Source: Lachnospiraceae bacterium UBA1759
GTDB lineage: Bacteria; Bacillota; Clostridia; Lachnospirales; Lachnospiraceae
Reading direction: 5' to 3'
Assembly: GCA_002315555.1 (NCBI GenBank)
Contig: DCHF01000055.1
Span: 322,829 to 386,828, forward strand
Length of the DNA stretch: 64,000 bases
Shown: positions 36,177 through 44,589 of the stretch, in pieces
Layout: the number at the start of each line of letters is the position of its first letter
Position numbering within the stretch: position 1 is the first letter of the stretch
Notes under the pieces: generated by a model
The model's database searches: none
The model's input: the letters and a program-made list of their open reading frames with translations, nothing else
Told to the model about the DNA's origin: nothing
Made by a program: the position numbers and the translations under genes

Positions 36177-36884
36177 ATGTACGATACCGTTTTATTCGAT
36201 CTGGACGGAACCTTATCCGATCCTTCGATCGGCATTACAAATTCCGTGATGCATGCGCTGAAGCATTGGAATATACAGGTGGAGGATCGCTCGGAGCTTT
36301 ATAAGTTCATCGGGCCGCCGCTCATTGAGTCCTTTGAACGGTTTTACGGCTTTTCAAAAGAGGAGAGCTGGGAGGCCGTGGAGGTGTACCGCGAGTATTT
36401 CAGCGTGAAGGGCCTGTTTGAAAATGATATGTACGAAGGGATCCCGGAGCTTCTCCGGGAACTGAAGGCGCGCGGTAAAACGATCGCGCTTGCGACCTCA
36501 AAGCCGGAGCTTTATGCGCGGCAGATTCTGGAACACTTTGGCATTGATGGGTATTTTGACTTCATCGGCGGCGCGTCCATGGATGAGATCCGTGTCGCCA
36601 AGGCCGATGTCATCCGTTATGCATTTGAAAGCATGGGGATGCTTGCGGCAGGAGAGACTCTGCTCCCGGACGATGTCCGCGCAGGGACCGTGATGGTCGG
36701 CGACCGGTTTCACGACATTGAAGGTGCAAAGAAAAACGGTCTGCGTTCCATCGGTGTGCTGTTCGGCTTTGGCAGCCGCGAAGAACTGGAAGCTGCCGGT
36801 GCGGACCACATTGCGGAGACGGTCGAAGATATTTTGGAGATCATAAGCGGGACGACTGCGGAAGGAACCTCGTGTGAAGCATAA
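36177..36884 (+). CDS. HAD-superfamily phosphatase (phosphoglycolate phosphatase-like)
   Basis: About 235 residues. HAD motifs: TVLFDLDGTLSDPSIGITNS, ATSKPELYARQIL and VMVGDRFHDIEGAKKNG. The helical cap between residues about 15 and 85 fits the Gph/PpaX group, which removes phosphate from 2-phosphoglycolate or pyrophosphate. ATG 36177 with AAAGG six bases upstream is chosen. A tiny membrane-peptide gene follows 14 bases after the stop. Confidence 0.9.
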   Translation: MYDTVLFDLDGTLSDPSIGITNSVMHALKHWNIQVEDRSELYKFIGPPLIESFERFYGFSKEESWEAVEVYREYFSVKGLFENDMYEGIPELLRELKARGKTIALATSKPELYARQILEHFGIDGYFDFIGGASMDEIRVAKADVIRYAFESMGMLAAGETLLPDDVRAGTVMVGDRFHDIEGAKKNGLRSIGVLFGFGSREELEAAGADHIAETVEDILEIISGTTAEGTSCEA

Positions 36885-36898
36885 AGAGGGGGAAGATC

Positions 36899-36985
36899 AT
36901 GGACAGAAAGACGACTTTTAAGATCTGTATCGGAATGGCACTGATCCTGCTCCTTTTCGGATTATACATTCAGTTCTGCGGATAA
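36899..36985 (+). CDS. 28-residue hydrophobic peptide
   Basis: ATG 36899 to TAA 36985. The peptide has a basic start (MDRKTTFK) and one helix rich in Leu, Ile and Phe, ending near Cys-Gly. GAGGGG lies eight bases upstream, and the frame directly follows the HAD gene, so it should be translated from that transcript. Single-helix peptides of this size often modulate a larger membrane protein; the function here is unknown. Too short for statistical support, so confidence is moderate. Confidence 0.5.
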   Translation: MDRKTTFKICIGMALILLLFGLYIQFCG

Positions 36986-36994
36986 GCGGAATTC

Positions 36995-37023
36995 TTGACA
37001 TTCGTAGCGGAGCATTGTAAAAT
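36995..37023 (+). promoter_or_regulatory. Predicted promoter of tRNA-Ser
   Basis: TTGACA (36995-37000), 17 bp and TAAAAT (37018-37023), 11 bases before the tRNA. Confidence 0.75.
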
Positions 37024-37034
37024 AATGCCGATGC

Positions 37035-37124
37035 GGAGAGGTATCGAAGTGGTCATAACGAGCTCGACTCGAAATCGAGTTGCCGGGGATACCCGGCACG
37101 TGGGTTCAAATCCCATCCTCTCCG
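37035..37124 (+). tRNA. tRNA-Ser (anticodon CGA)
   Basis: 90-nt class II tRNA. The acceptor stem GGAGAGG pairs with CCTCTCC, with discriminator G. The anticodon stem CTCGA/TCGAG encloses loop CTCGAAA, with anticodon CGA. A long variable arm (TGCCGGG...CCCGGCA) and the T-loop GTTCAAATC are present. The 3' CCA is not encoded. Confidence 0.96.
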
Positions 37125-37137
37125 TATTTCCTTTGTG

Positions 37138-37168
37138 AGCCCCGGCATGAACGGGGCTGTTTTGTTTT
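37138..37168 (+). terminator. Terminator after tRNA-Ser
   Basis: AGCCCCG / CGGGGCT stem with a 7-base loop followed by GTTTTGTTTT, just before the serine dehydratase gene. Confidence 0.8.
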
Positions 37169-37181
37169 ATGAGGTAAGATC

Positions 37182-38378
37182 ATGAAATCACTGAAAGAAC
37201 TGTATCGAATCGGACGCGGACCGTCCAGCTCTCATACGATGGGACCGGACCGTGCTGCCCGCGTATTTCTTGAAGAACATCCGGAAGCGGATGCTTTCCG
37301 GGTGACGCTATACGGTTCACTGGCTAAGACCGGCAGAGGTCATCTGACGGATCGTGCGATCCTCGATGTCCTTGGGGAGGAGCGGACCACGCTGACCATG
37401 AATACGGAGAAGGAGGACCTTCCGCATCCGAACACCATGGAATTCACCGCTGTGAAAAAAGGGGAAACGACCGGTTTTATGCAGGCGCTTTCCGTAGGCG
37501 GCGGTGCGGTGACCATCATCGGCCGGCCGGACATGGATACGCCGGAGGTCTATCCGGAAAATTCGTTTACCGAGATCGCGGCCTTCTGTAAGAGCCATAA
37601 CATGCGGATCTCCGATTATGTGGAACTGCGCGAAGGACCGGAGATCTGGGACTTCCTGACCGAGGTCTGGGACACCATGAAGGAAGCCGTTTACGCGGGA
37701 CTTTCCGTGACCGGCGAGCTGGGCGGAGGGCTTCATGTGGAGCGTAAGGCGCAGTATCTTCATGAGCAGCGGCATATCGATGAGAGCCCGATGACGCGCA
37801 TGAATCGCATCGTCTGTTCCTATGCGTTTGCGGTCGCCGAGCAGAATGCGGCGGGCGGGACCATCGTGACGGCACCGACCTGCGGATCCTGCGGCGTGGT
37901 GCCGGCAGCGCTTCTTTACATGAAGGAGATCAAGGATTTTAAGGAAAAGGATGTGCTGAGAGCACTTGCGACGGGCGGTATCATCGGAAACCTGATCAAA
38001 ACGAATGCATCCATTTCCGGTGCGGAGTGCGGTTGTCAGGCGGAGATCGGAACCGCGTGCAGCATGTGTGCGGCGGCGCTTGCGGAGCTGCATGAGATGG
38101 GCATCGATCAGATCGAGTATGCGGCCGAGGTGGCGATGGAGCATCACCTGGGACTGACCTGCGATCCCATCGACGGTCTGGTGCAGATCCCCTGTATCGA
38201 GCGGAATGCCGTAGCGGCCATGCGTGCCATCAATGCACTGTCCCTTGCCAATTTCCTGTCCAGTACCCGTAAGATCAGCTTTGACCTCGTTGTCGAAACG
38301 ATGTATGAGACCGGCGCGGATCTGAATACAAGCTACCGCGAGACCTCACAGGGCGGTCTTGCCAAGCTTTACCGTTAA
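37182..38378 (+). CDS. sdaA: L-serine dehydratase, iron-sulfur type, single chain
   Basis: Deaminates L-serine to pyruvate and ammonia with a [4Fe-4S] cluster. The N-terminal beta part starts RIGRGPSSSHTMGPDRAA. The alpha part from about residue 200 contains VTAPTCGSCGVVPA and GCQAEIGTACSMCAAA, which provide the cluster-binding cysteines. The two parts are fused in one 398-residue chain, shorter than the E. coli enzymes (about 455). GAGG precedes ATG 37182. Its start sits 14 bases after the tRNA-Ser terminator, so some transcription from the tRNA promoter may continue into it. Confidence 0.93.
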   Translation: MKSLKELYRIGRGPSSSHTMGPDRAARVFLEEHPEADAFRVTLYGSLAKTGRGHLTDRAILDVLGEERTTLTMNTEKEDLPHPNTMEFTAVKKGETTGFMQALSVGGGAVTIIGRPDMDTPEVYPENSFTEIAAFCKSHNMRISDYVELREGPEIWDFLTEVWDTMKEAVYAGLSVTGELGGGLHVERKAQYLHEQRHIDESPMTRMNRIVCSYAFAVAEQNAAGGTIVTAPTCGSCGVVPAALLYMKEIKDFKEKDVLRALATGGIIGNLIKTNASISGAECGCQAEIGTACSMCAAALAELHEMGIDQIEYAAEVAMEHHLGLTCDPIDGLVQIPCIERNAVAAMRAINALSLANFLSSTRKISFDLVVETMYETGADLNTSYRETSQGGLAKLYR

Positions 38379-38409
38379 TTTCATAAATTAAATTGCATAA
38401 AAATGAGAG

Positions 38410-38467
38410 AGGCTTTCCCGATTATTATACAGATGAAACAAATCTGCATTTTCTAACGGAAAAGCCT
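38410..38467 (+). terminator. Large hairpin after sdaA (possible terminator)
   Basis: AGGCTTTCCCG (38410-38420) pairs with CGGAAAAGCCT (38457-38467); an inner stem CAGAT/ATCTG lies in the loop. TTACTTTATT follows, a weak T-rich tail. Confidence 0.45.
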
Positions 38468-38477
38468 TTACTTTATT

Positions 38478-38501
38478 GTGATAAAGTGATAAAGTACTAA
38501 A
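38478..38501 (+). promoter_or_regulatory. Triple 8-bp direct repeat before the his operon (candidate operator)
   Basis: GTGATAAA, GTGATAAA and GTACTAAA in tandem, followed by GTGC, 32 bp before hisZ. The position near the expected promoter suggests binding by a histidine-responsive repressor (a TrpR-like HisR/YerC protein is known in Firmicutes). The assignment is inference. Confidence 0.4.
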
Positions 38502-38533
38502 GTGCGTTATCAAAAACAGGAAGCGAGACTACT

Positions 38534-39652
38534 ATGAATCGTGAAACAAGTGTATTAAACAGTATGGAAAAGATCGTATTCGAGCTGCGCGCCATTTACG
38601 CGGATCACGGATACGCACCCTATAAAATGAGTAAGTTCGAGGAGTATGACCTGTATTCGCGGAACAAGGATTTCCTGATCTCCGACGGTGTCATTACATT
38701 TACGGACCGGAACGGCAAGCTGATGGCCTTGAAGCCGGACGTGACGCTGTCCATTATCAAAAATAATTCACCGAAGCCCGGTGTGACGCGGAAGCTCTAT
38801 TATGATGAAAACGTTTACCGCGTGGGCCACGGAAGCAACACCTTCAAGGAGATCATGCAGAGCGGGCTGGAGTGTATCGGAGCCATCGACAGTTATTTGA
38901 TCGGCGAGGTGCTTCTGATCGCGGCAAAGAGCCTGCAGGTGACCGGCAGACGCTTTGTGCTGGATGTCTGCGAAATGGACCTTCTGCTCGCGCTCATTGA
39001 AAAAATCACGGCCGACCCGGAGATCCAGGACCGGATCTTGAAATGTGTCAGTGAAAAGAACGTGCACGGTATTGAGGCGGTCCTCAAGGAGAATGAGATC
39101 GCGGTAGAAAAGGCCGATGCCTTGAAAAAGCTGCTGTCCCTGTACGGAAAAGCGGAGACGGTGCTTCCGAAGGTGAAGGTGCTTGCGGAAGAGGAAGGTC
39201 TCGGTGCACTCACGGCCGAGCTGGAAGCCGCGCTTTCCGTGACGGAGGAGGAGACACTGAATGGGGAGATCAACATCGATTTTTCTGTGGTCAGTGACCG
39301 GAATTATTACAACGGCATCACGTTCCGTGGATTTGTGGAAGGTGTTCCGAACAGCGTGCTTTCCGGCGGACGGTACGATGTGCTGATGAAGAAGATGGGA
39401 AAGAACATCGGGGCCATCGGATTTGCGGTCTATATGGACATGCTGGAGCGGCTGATCGATGAAGAAAAGGAATATGATTTTGACCTGATGCTTCTGTATG
39501 ACGACACGTCATCGCCGAAGGAGATCGCGGCAGCGGTAAAGAAGGCGCAGCGGGAAGGGAAACGGGTCCTGGCGGCACGGAGCATTCGCGAAAAGCAGAA
39601 GTTCCGCGAGATCGCGAAACTGGAGAACGGAGAGGTGACTGTCCTTGAATAA
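38534..39652 (+). CDS. hisZ: ATP phosphoribosyltransferase regulatory subunit HisZ
   Basis: 372-residue histidyl-tRNA-synthetase-like protein without tRNA-charging function; it combines with short HisG to form the active, histidine-inhibited first enzyme. Class II synthetase-type motifs remain: FTDRNGKLMALKPDVTLSI, the motif YRVGHGSNTFKEIMQSGLE, and a C-terminal NSVLSGGRYDVLMKKMG. The shorter length compared with HisS and the place directly before hisG settle the call. First gene of the his operon; the last eight bases overlap hisG. Confidence 0.93.
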   Translation: MNRETSVLNSMEKIVFELRAIYADHGYAPYKMSKFEEYDLYSRNKDFLISDGVITFTDRNGKLMALKPDVTLSIIKNNSPKPGVTRKLYYDENVYRVGHGSNTFKEIMQSGLECIGAIDSYLIGEVLLIAAKSLQVTGRRFVLDVCEMDLLLALIEKITADPEIQDRILKCVSEKNVHGIEAVLKENEIAVEKADALKKLLSLYGKAETVLPKVKVLAEEEGLGALTAELEAALSVTEEETLNGEINIDFSVVSDRNYYNGITFRGFVEGVPNSVLSGGRYDVLMKKMGKNIGAIGFAVYMDMLERLIDEEKEYDFDLMLLYDDTSSPKEIAAAVKKAQREGKRVLAARSIREKQKFREIAKLENGEVTVLE

Positions 39653-40280
39653 CTGGATCAATATCGCGCTTCCGAAAGGAAGACTCGGCGAAAAAGTATA
39701 TGATATGTTTGAACGGAGCGGATTTGAGTGTCCCTCCATTCATGAGAATAACCGGAAGCTGATCTTTGAAAATGAAGAGAAGGGCGTACGGTATTTCTGG
39801 GTCAAGCCCTCCGATGTAGCGATCTACGTTGAACGCGGAGCCGCGGACATCGGCGTGGCGGGAAAAGATATTCTGCTCGAGTACGAGCCGGAGATCTATG
39901 AACTTCTGGATCTGGATATTGGCAAATGCCGGATGGCGGTGGCTGCACCGGCGGGGTTCCGGGATGAGCCGCAGCGGACACTTCGCGTGGCAACGAAGTT
40001 CTCGAAGATCGCGAGCGACCATTACGCGGCGAAGGGCAGAGACATTGACATCATTCATCTGACCGGATCCATTGAGATCGCGCCGATCCTCGGGCTGTCC
40101 GATGTCATCGTCGACATCGTGGAGACCGGCACCACACTGCGGGAAAACAACCTGGCGGTCATTGAGGACGTGGTCCCCATCAGCGCAAGACTGATTGCAA
40201 ACCGTTCCAGCTTTAAATTCAAAAACGAGAAGATCGAGGAGATCATGCGGGCACTTTCCGCATTGAAGGAGGAAAAATGA
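39645..40280 (+). CDS. hisG: ATP phosphoribosyltransferase catalytic subunit, short form
   Basis: Joins ATP and PRPP to give phosphoribosyl-ATP, the first step of histidine synthesis. The 211-residue length marks the short HisG form, which lacks the regulatory domain and needs HisZ. Motifs: INIALPKGRLGEKVYDMF, ADIGVAGKDILLE and the PRPP loop VDIVETGTTLRENNL. The start is TTG 39645, with GAGAGGTG eight bases upstream, overlapping the end of hisZ; no ATG in frame would keep the conserved N-terminus. The stop overlaps the hisD start. Confidence 0.95.
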   Translation: MNNWINIALPKGRLGEKVYDMFERSGFECPSIHENNRKLIFENEEKGVRYFWVKPSDVAIYVERGAADIGVAGKDILLEYEPEIYELLDLDIGKCRMAVAAPAGFRDEPQRTLRVATKFSKIASDHYAAKGRDIDIIHLTGSIEIAPILGLSDVIVDIVETGTTLRENNLAVIEDVVPISARLIANRSSFKFKNEKIEEIMRALSALKEEK

Positions 40281-41557
40281 TCAAGATCATGAAATACGGC
40301 GAGACGCCGAACAGCGAGATTTTTGCCCGGACCGAGCCGACGTTCAATGTGGAGTGCATCGTAGCGGACATTATCGCAAATGTAGTTAAAAACGGAGATA
40401 AGGCTGTAAAGGAATATACAGCAAAATTCGATGGCGTAGAACTTGACAGCTTTTTGGTATCACCGGAAGAAATGGACAATGCAGTGGCTTCCGTAGAGCC
40501 GGAATTCCTGGAGATCCTGGAAAAGGCCGCAGCCAACATCCGGAAATTCCACAACCGTCAGGTACGCAACAGCTTCATTATCAACGACGAGCCGGGCATC
40601 GTCATCGGCCAAAAGGTCATTCCGGTCGATAAGGCGGCCCTGTATGTACCGGGCGGCACGGCGGCATATCCGTCCACTGTTCTCATGGATGCGATTCCGG
40701 CTAAGATCGCCGGTGTCCCGGAAGTTGTCATCATTACGCCTCCCGGAAAGGACGGCAAGGTCAATCCGGTCATCCTCGCAGCGGCAAAGGTCGCCGGCGT
40801 AGACCGTATCTTCAAGTGCGGCGGCGCGCAGGCTATCGCCGCGGTCGCATACGGTACGGAGTCCATTCCGAAGGTCGATAAGATCGTCGGCCCGGGCAAT
40901 GCCTTCGTTGCTGAAGCCAAGAAGCAGGTGTTCGGCAAGGTGTCCATTGACATGATCGCGGGCCCCAGTGAGATCCTGGTCGTTGCCGATGCAAACTGTG
41001 AAGCCAAGAACGTGGCAGCGGATCTTCTGTCCCAGGCCGAGCACGACAAGCTGGCCTCCGCGGTACTGGTCACGGATTCCCGGACCCTTGCGGAAGCCGT
41101 TTCCGCGGAGATCGAGCGCCAGATCCCGCTCCTTGAACGTGCGGAGATTGCCCGCGCATCCGTAGACAATAACGGTAAGATCATCGTTGCCGATGACCTG
41201 ATGCGCGCCATCGAGATCGCGAACGAGATCGCACCGGAGCATCTGGAGCTTTGCGTGGACAACCCCTTCGATTATCTGGACAGCATTCGCCATGCGGGCT
41301 CCGTTTTCATGGGAAAGAATTGTCCGGAAGCCCTCGGCGATTATTTTGCCGGCCCGAATCACACACTGCCCACCAGCGGCACCGCGAAGTTCTCCAGCCC
41401 GCTGTCCGTCGATGATTTCGTCAAAAAGACCCAGTACACCTACTACACAAAGGACGCCCTTCGCAAGGTGGCTGAGGATGTCGCATATTTTGCCTGCAAG
41501 GAGGGCCTCACCGGCCACGCCAGAAGTGCGGTGGTCCGTACGGAGGATGAAGCATGA
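40277..41557 (+). CDS. hisD: Histidinol dehydrogenase
   Basis: Performs the last two oxidations from histidinol to histidine with NAD and zinc. The 426-residue protein contains the conserved VDKIVGPGNAFVAEAKKQVF, VSIDMIAGPSEIL and LSQAEHDKLASAVLVT, and the C-terminal CPEALGDYFAGPNHTLPTSG, which carries the metal-binding and catalytic Glu/His residues. It overlaps both neighbours by four bases (ATGA). Confidence 0.97.
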   Translation: MIKIMKYGETPNSEIFARTEPTFNVECIVADIIANVVKNGDKAVKEYTAKFDGVELDSFLVSPEEMDNAVASVEPEFLEILEKAAANIRKFHNRQVRNSFIINDEPGIVIGQKVIPVDKAALYVPGGTAAYPSTVLMDAIPAKIAGVPEVVIITPPGKDGKVNPVILAAAKVAGVDRIFKCGGAQAIAAVAYGTESIPKVDKIVGPGNAFVAEAKKQVFGKVSIDMIAGPSEILVVADANCEAKNVAADLLSQAEHDKLASAVLVTDSRTLAEAVSAEIERQIPLLERAEIARASVDNNGKIIVADDLMRAIEIANEIAPEHLELCVDNPFDYLDSIRHAGSVFMGKNCPEALGDYFAGPNHTLPTSGTAKFSSPLSVDDFVKKTQYTYYTKDALRKVAEDVAYFACKEGLTGHARSAVVRTEDEA

Positions 41558-42651
41558 GCCGCTTTTTCAGCGAAAAGCACAGCGCGTTAGTGCCGTATGT
41601 TCCCGGGGAACAGCCCAAGGACATGAAATATATTAAACTGAATACCAACGAGGCACCGTACCCGCCGTCGGAGAAGGCAATCGCTGCATCCGCGGAGGCC
41701 GCAAAGAACCTGCAGCTGTATTCCGACCCGGAGTGCAGCGGTCTGGTAAGCGCGATCGCAGACCTGTACGGCATCGACAAAGAGGAAGTCCTGTTCACAA
41801 ACGGATCCGATGAGATCCTGAATTTTGCGTTCATGGCGTATTGCGATGACAACACGCCGGCATTGTTTGCGGACATCACCTACGGTTTCTACCCGGTGTT
41901 TGCGGAGATCAATCACGTACCGTACCGTGAGATCCCGTTAAAGGACGATTTCACGATCGACATCACCGAATATTTCGGTCAGAAGTCCACGATCTTCATC
42001 GCGAATCCGAACGCCCCGACCGGCATCATGCTGACGCGGGCGGAGATCGAAGAGATCCTGAAAAACAACCCGGATAACATCGTGGTCATCGATGAAGCCT
42101 ATGTGGATTTCGGCGGTGAATCCTGCGTACCGCTCATTAACAAGTATGACAATCTGCTGGTCACGCAGACCTTCAGTAAATCCCGGTCGATGGCCGGCGC
42201 CCGCCTGGGCTTCGGCATCGCCTGCAGGGAACTGATCCGCGACCTGAACACCATCAAGTATTCCACGAACCCGTACAATATTAACAGCATGACGATGGCA
42301 GCCGGCATCGGCTGTCTTGCCGACGACGAATACCGGAAGAGGGTGTGCGGCATCGTCCGGGAAAACCGTGCGTGGACCGAAGACGCGTTAAAGAAGCTGG
42401 GCTTTGAAATGACGGAGTCCAGGACAAATTTCCTGTTTGCGAAACACCCGGATATGGATGGCGGCGAGCTGTACCGGAAATTAAAAGAAAGAGGGATTTT
42501 GATCCGTCACTTTACGAAAGAACGGATCCGGGATTATAATCGAATCACGATCGGCACGATGGAGCAGATGGAAGCGTTTGTGAGTGCCGTGAAAACGATC
42601 TTAGAGGAAGCTGCTGCAGAAAGAACGGATGCGGCGACGGAGGTAAAATGA
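41554..42651 (+). CDS. hisC: Histidinol-phosphate aminotransferase
   Basis: Fold-type I PLP enzyme converting imidazole acetol phosphate to histidinol phosphate. 365 residues. The PLP Lys lies in TQTFSKSRSMAGARLGFG; FIANPNAPTGIML and VVIDEAYVDFGGES supply the other cofactor-binding residues. KLNTNEAPYPPS is the typical HisC N-terminal motif. The start overlaps the hisD stop and the end overlaps hisB. Confidence 0.96.
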   Translation: MSRFFSEKHSALVPYVPGEQPKDMKYIKLNTNEAPYPPSEKAIAASAEAAKNLQLYSDPECSGLVSAIADLYGIDKEEVLFTNGSDEILNFAFMAYCDDNTPALFADITYGFYPVFAEINHVPYREIPLKDDFTIDITEYFGQKSTIFIANPNAPTGIMLTRAEIEEILKNNPDNIVVIDEAYVDFGGESCVPLINKYDNLLVTQTFSKSRSMAGARLGFGIACRELIRDLNTIKYSTNPYNINSMTMAAGIGCLADDEYRKRVCGIVRENRAWTEDALKKLGFEMTESRTNFLFAKHPDMDGGELYRKLKERGILIRHFTKERIRDYNRITIGTMEQMEAFVSAVKTILEEAAAERTDAATEVK

Positions 42652-43235
42652 GACAGGCGGAAATCAAAAGAACCACAAAGGAAACCGATATTGCACTGGC
42701 CCTGAACGTGGACGGTACCGGTGAAAGCACGATCGATACCGGATGCGGATTCCTGAACCATATGCTGACCCTGTTTGCAAAGCACGGCCGTTTTGATCTG
42801 ACCGTGACCTGCAGGGGCGATGTGGAGGTGGACTATCATCACACCACGGAGGACATCGGCATTGCGCTCGGCGAGGCCTTCTTCGAAGCGCTCGGCGACA
42901 AGCGCGGCATCACCCGTTACGGCAGCTTCGCGCTTCCGATGGATGAGACGCTGATCCTCGCTGCGGTCGATCTTTCCGGTAGAAGCTACCTGGGCTACTG
43001 CCTGGAGATCCCCACGGAGAAGGTCGGTGATTTTGATACCGAGCTCGTGGAGGAATTCTGGCTCGGCTTTGTGCGGAACGCGGAGTGCAACCTGCATATC
43101 CGGCAGCTTTCCGGCACCAACAGCCATCACATCATCGAGGGCACGTTCAAAGCCGTGGCACGTGCGATGAAGCAGGCTGTGAGCATTGATGAACTGTATA
43201 AGGATGAGATCCCGTCCACGAAAGGAGTTCTCTGA
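42648..43235 (+). CDS. hisB: Imidazoleglycerol-phosphate dehydratase
   Basis: Manganese enzyme that dehydrates imidazole glycerol phosphate. The 195-residue single-function form contains TGCGFLNHMLTLFAKHGRFD, DYHHTTEDIGIALGEAF and GTNSHHIIEGTFKAVARAM, with all the metal-binding His and Glu clusters. No phosphatase domain is fused; that activity comes from the PHP gene at the operon end. It overlaps hisC by four bases and hisH by one base. Confidence 0.97.
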   Translation: MRQAEIKRTTKETDIALALNVDGTGESTIDTGCGFLNHMLTLFAKHGRFDLTVTCRGDVEVDYHHTTEDIGIALGEAFFEALGDKRGITRYGSFALPMDETLILAAVDLSGRSYLGYCLEIPTEKVGDFDTELVEEFWLGFVRNAECNLHIRQLSGTNSHHIIEGTFKAVARAMKQAVSIDELYKDEIPSTKGVL

Positions 43236-43855
43236 TGATTGCGATCATTGACTACGGTGTCGGCAATCTTTTTTCGCTGAAGAGCTCGTTTGCGGCCATC
43301 GGCTGTGAGGCGGTCGTGACCTCGGATCCCGAAGTGATCCGCAGTGCGGACCGGCTGATTCTGCCGGGCGTCGGTGCATTCGGCGATGCTGCCGATAAGC
43401 TTCACGCGTCCGGTCTGGACGAGGTCCTCAAAGCGGAAACGGCAAACGGTAAGCCGCTCCTCGGTATTTGCCTCGGTATGCAGCTTCTGTTTGAAAAGAG
43501 CTATGAATACGGCGAGCATGAAGGGCTGGGGCTGATTCCCGGCACGGTCAAGCCCATCGCCGGTGTGATCCCTGCGGATCTCAAGATCCCGCACATCGGA
43601 TGGAATGCGCTGATCTTTAAGAAGAACTGCCCGCTGTTCAAGTATATCAAAGAGGGCGACTGCGTTTACTTTGTTCATTCGTTCTATGCAGCGGACTGCG
43701 AGGACGCCCTGACTTCCACGGCGGAATACGGTGCGGAGCTGACCGCTTCCGTACAGAACGGAAACGTATACGGCACGCAGTTCCATCCGGAAAAGAGCGG
43801 TGACGTGGGACTTCGTATCCTCCGCGCGTTTGCGGAAGTGGGGAGGGAAGCATGA
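43235..43855 (+). CDS. hisH: Imidazole glycerol phosphate synthase, glutaminase subunit
   Basis: Class I glutamine amidotransferase that supplies ammonia to HisF. 206 residues. The nucleophile Cys is in LLGICLGMQLLFEKS, and the His/Glu pair is in GTQFHPEKSGDVG. The oxyanion-site region LPGVGAFGDA is also present. The start shares one base with the hisB stop (TGATG), and the end overlaps hisA. Confidence 0.96.
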   Translation: MIAIIDYGVGNLFSLKSSFAAIGCEAVVTSDPEVIRSADRLILPGVGAFGDAADKLHASGLDEVLKAETANGKPLLGICLGMQLLFEKSYEYGEHEGLGLIPGTVKPIAGVIPADLKIPHIGWNALIFKKNCPLFKYIKEGDCVYFVHSFYAADCEDALTSTAEYGAELTASVQNGNVYGTQFHPEKSGDVGLRILRAFAEVGREA

Positions 43856-44589
43856 TCCTGTTTCCTGCCATCGATCTATATGATAAAAAGGCGGTCCGTC
43901 TGTATAAAGGCGATTACGCGCAGATGACCGTTTACAGTGAGAACCCGCCGGAGATCGCGCTCGATTTCAAGGCGGCGGGGGCATCGGCCATCCACATCGT
44001 GGATCTGGAGGGTGCAAAGAGCGGCGATACGCCGAATTTTGAAACGGTCGTCCGCATTAAAAACGAGAGCGGGCTGTTCTGCGAGATCGGCGGCGGCATC
44101 CGGTCGATGGAGGTCATCGACCGCTACATGAGCGCCGGCCTGGACCGCGTGATTCTGGGAACCGCGGCGGTCACCGATGAAGCGTTTTTAGTGGACGCGG
44201 TAATGAAGTACGGGGAAAAGATCGCAGTCGGTGTGGATCTCAAGGACGGTTTTGTTGCCATCAAGGGCTGGACGGAAAAGTCCGCGCTTACGGCGGAAGC
44301 GTTTTTTGAGAAGATGAAAAACATCGGCGTGAAAACGCTGATCTGCACCGATATCAGTAAGGACGGCGCGATGCAGGGCACCAACCTTAAGCTGTACCGC
44401 GACCTTTCCGGAAAGTTTGACATGGACATCACCGCATCGGGCGGCGTATCCTCCATGGCGGACATTTTAGCGCTGAAGGATATGGACATGTACGCAGCCA
44501 TCATCGGCAAGGCGTATTATACCGGTGCCATCGACCTGAAAGAAGCGGTGGAAGCCGTTCGGGAAACGGATGAGGAGGGCAACGCATGA
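43852..44589 (+). CDS. hisA: Phosphoribosylformimino-5-aminoimidazole carboxamide ribotide isomerase
   Basis: TIM-barrel isomerase (ProFAR to PRFAR), 245 residues. Catalytic Asp near the start is in LFPAIDLYDKKAVRLYKGD. Phosphate-binding motifs are EIGGGIRSMEVI and DITASGGVSSMADI, and the second catalytic Asp is in LICTDISKDGAM. It overlaps hisH and hisF by four bases each. Confidence 0.96.
   Translation: MILFPAIDLYDKKAVRLYKGDYAQMTVYSENPPEIALDFKAAGASAIHIVDLEGAKSGDTPNFETVVRIKNESGLFCEIGGGIRSMEVIDRYMSAGLDRVILGTAAVTDEAFLVDAVMKYGEKIAVGVDLKDGFVAIKGWTEKSALTAEAFFEKMKNIGVKTLICTDISKDGAMQGTNLKLYRDLSGKFDMDITASGGVSSMADILALKDMDMYAAIIGKAYYTGAIDLKEAVEAVRETDEEGNA

Noticed and set aside
37035..37124. tRNA-Ser as an attachment site for an integrated element
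   Set aside because: No integrase and no repeat of the tRNA 3' end were seen on either side; the flanking genes are ordinary chromosomal genes.
38379..38533. T-box or histidine-rich leader peptide before hisZ
   Set aside because: No T-box sequence and no short frame rich in His codons were found; only the hairpin and the direct repeats.
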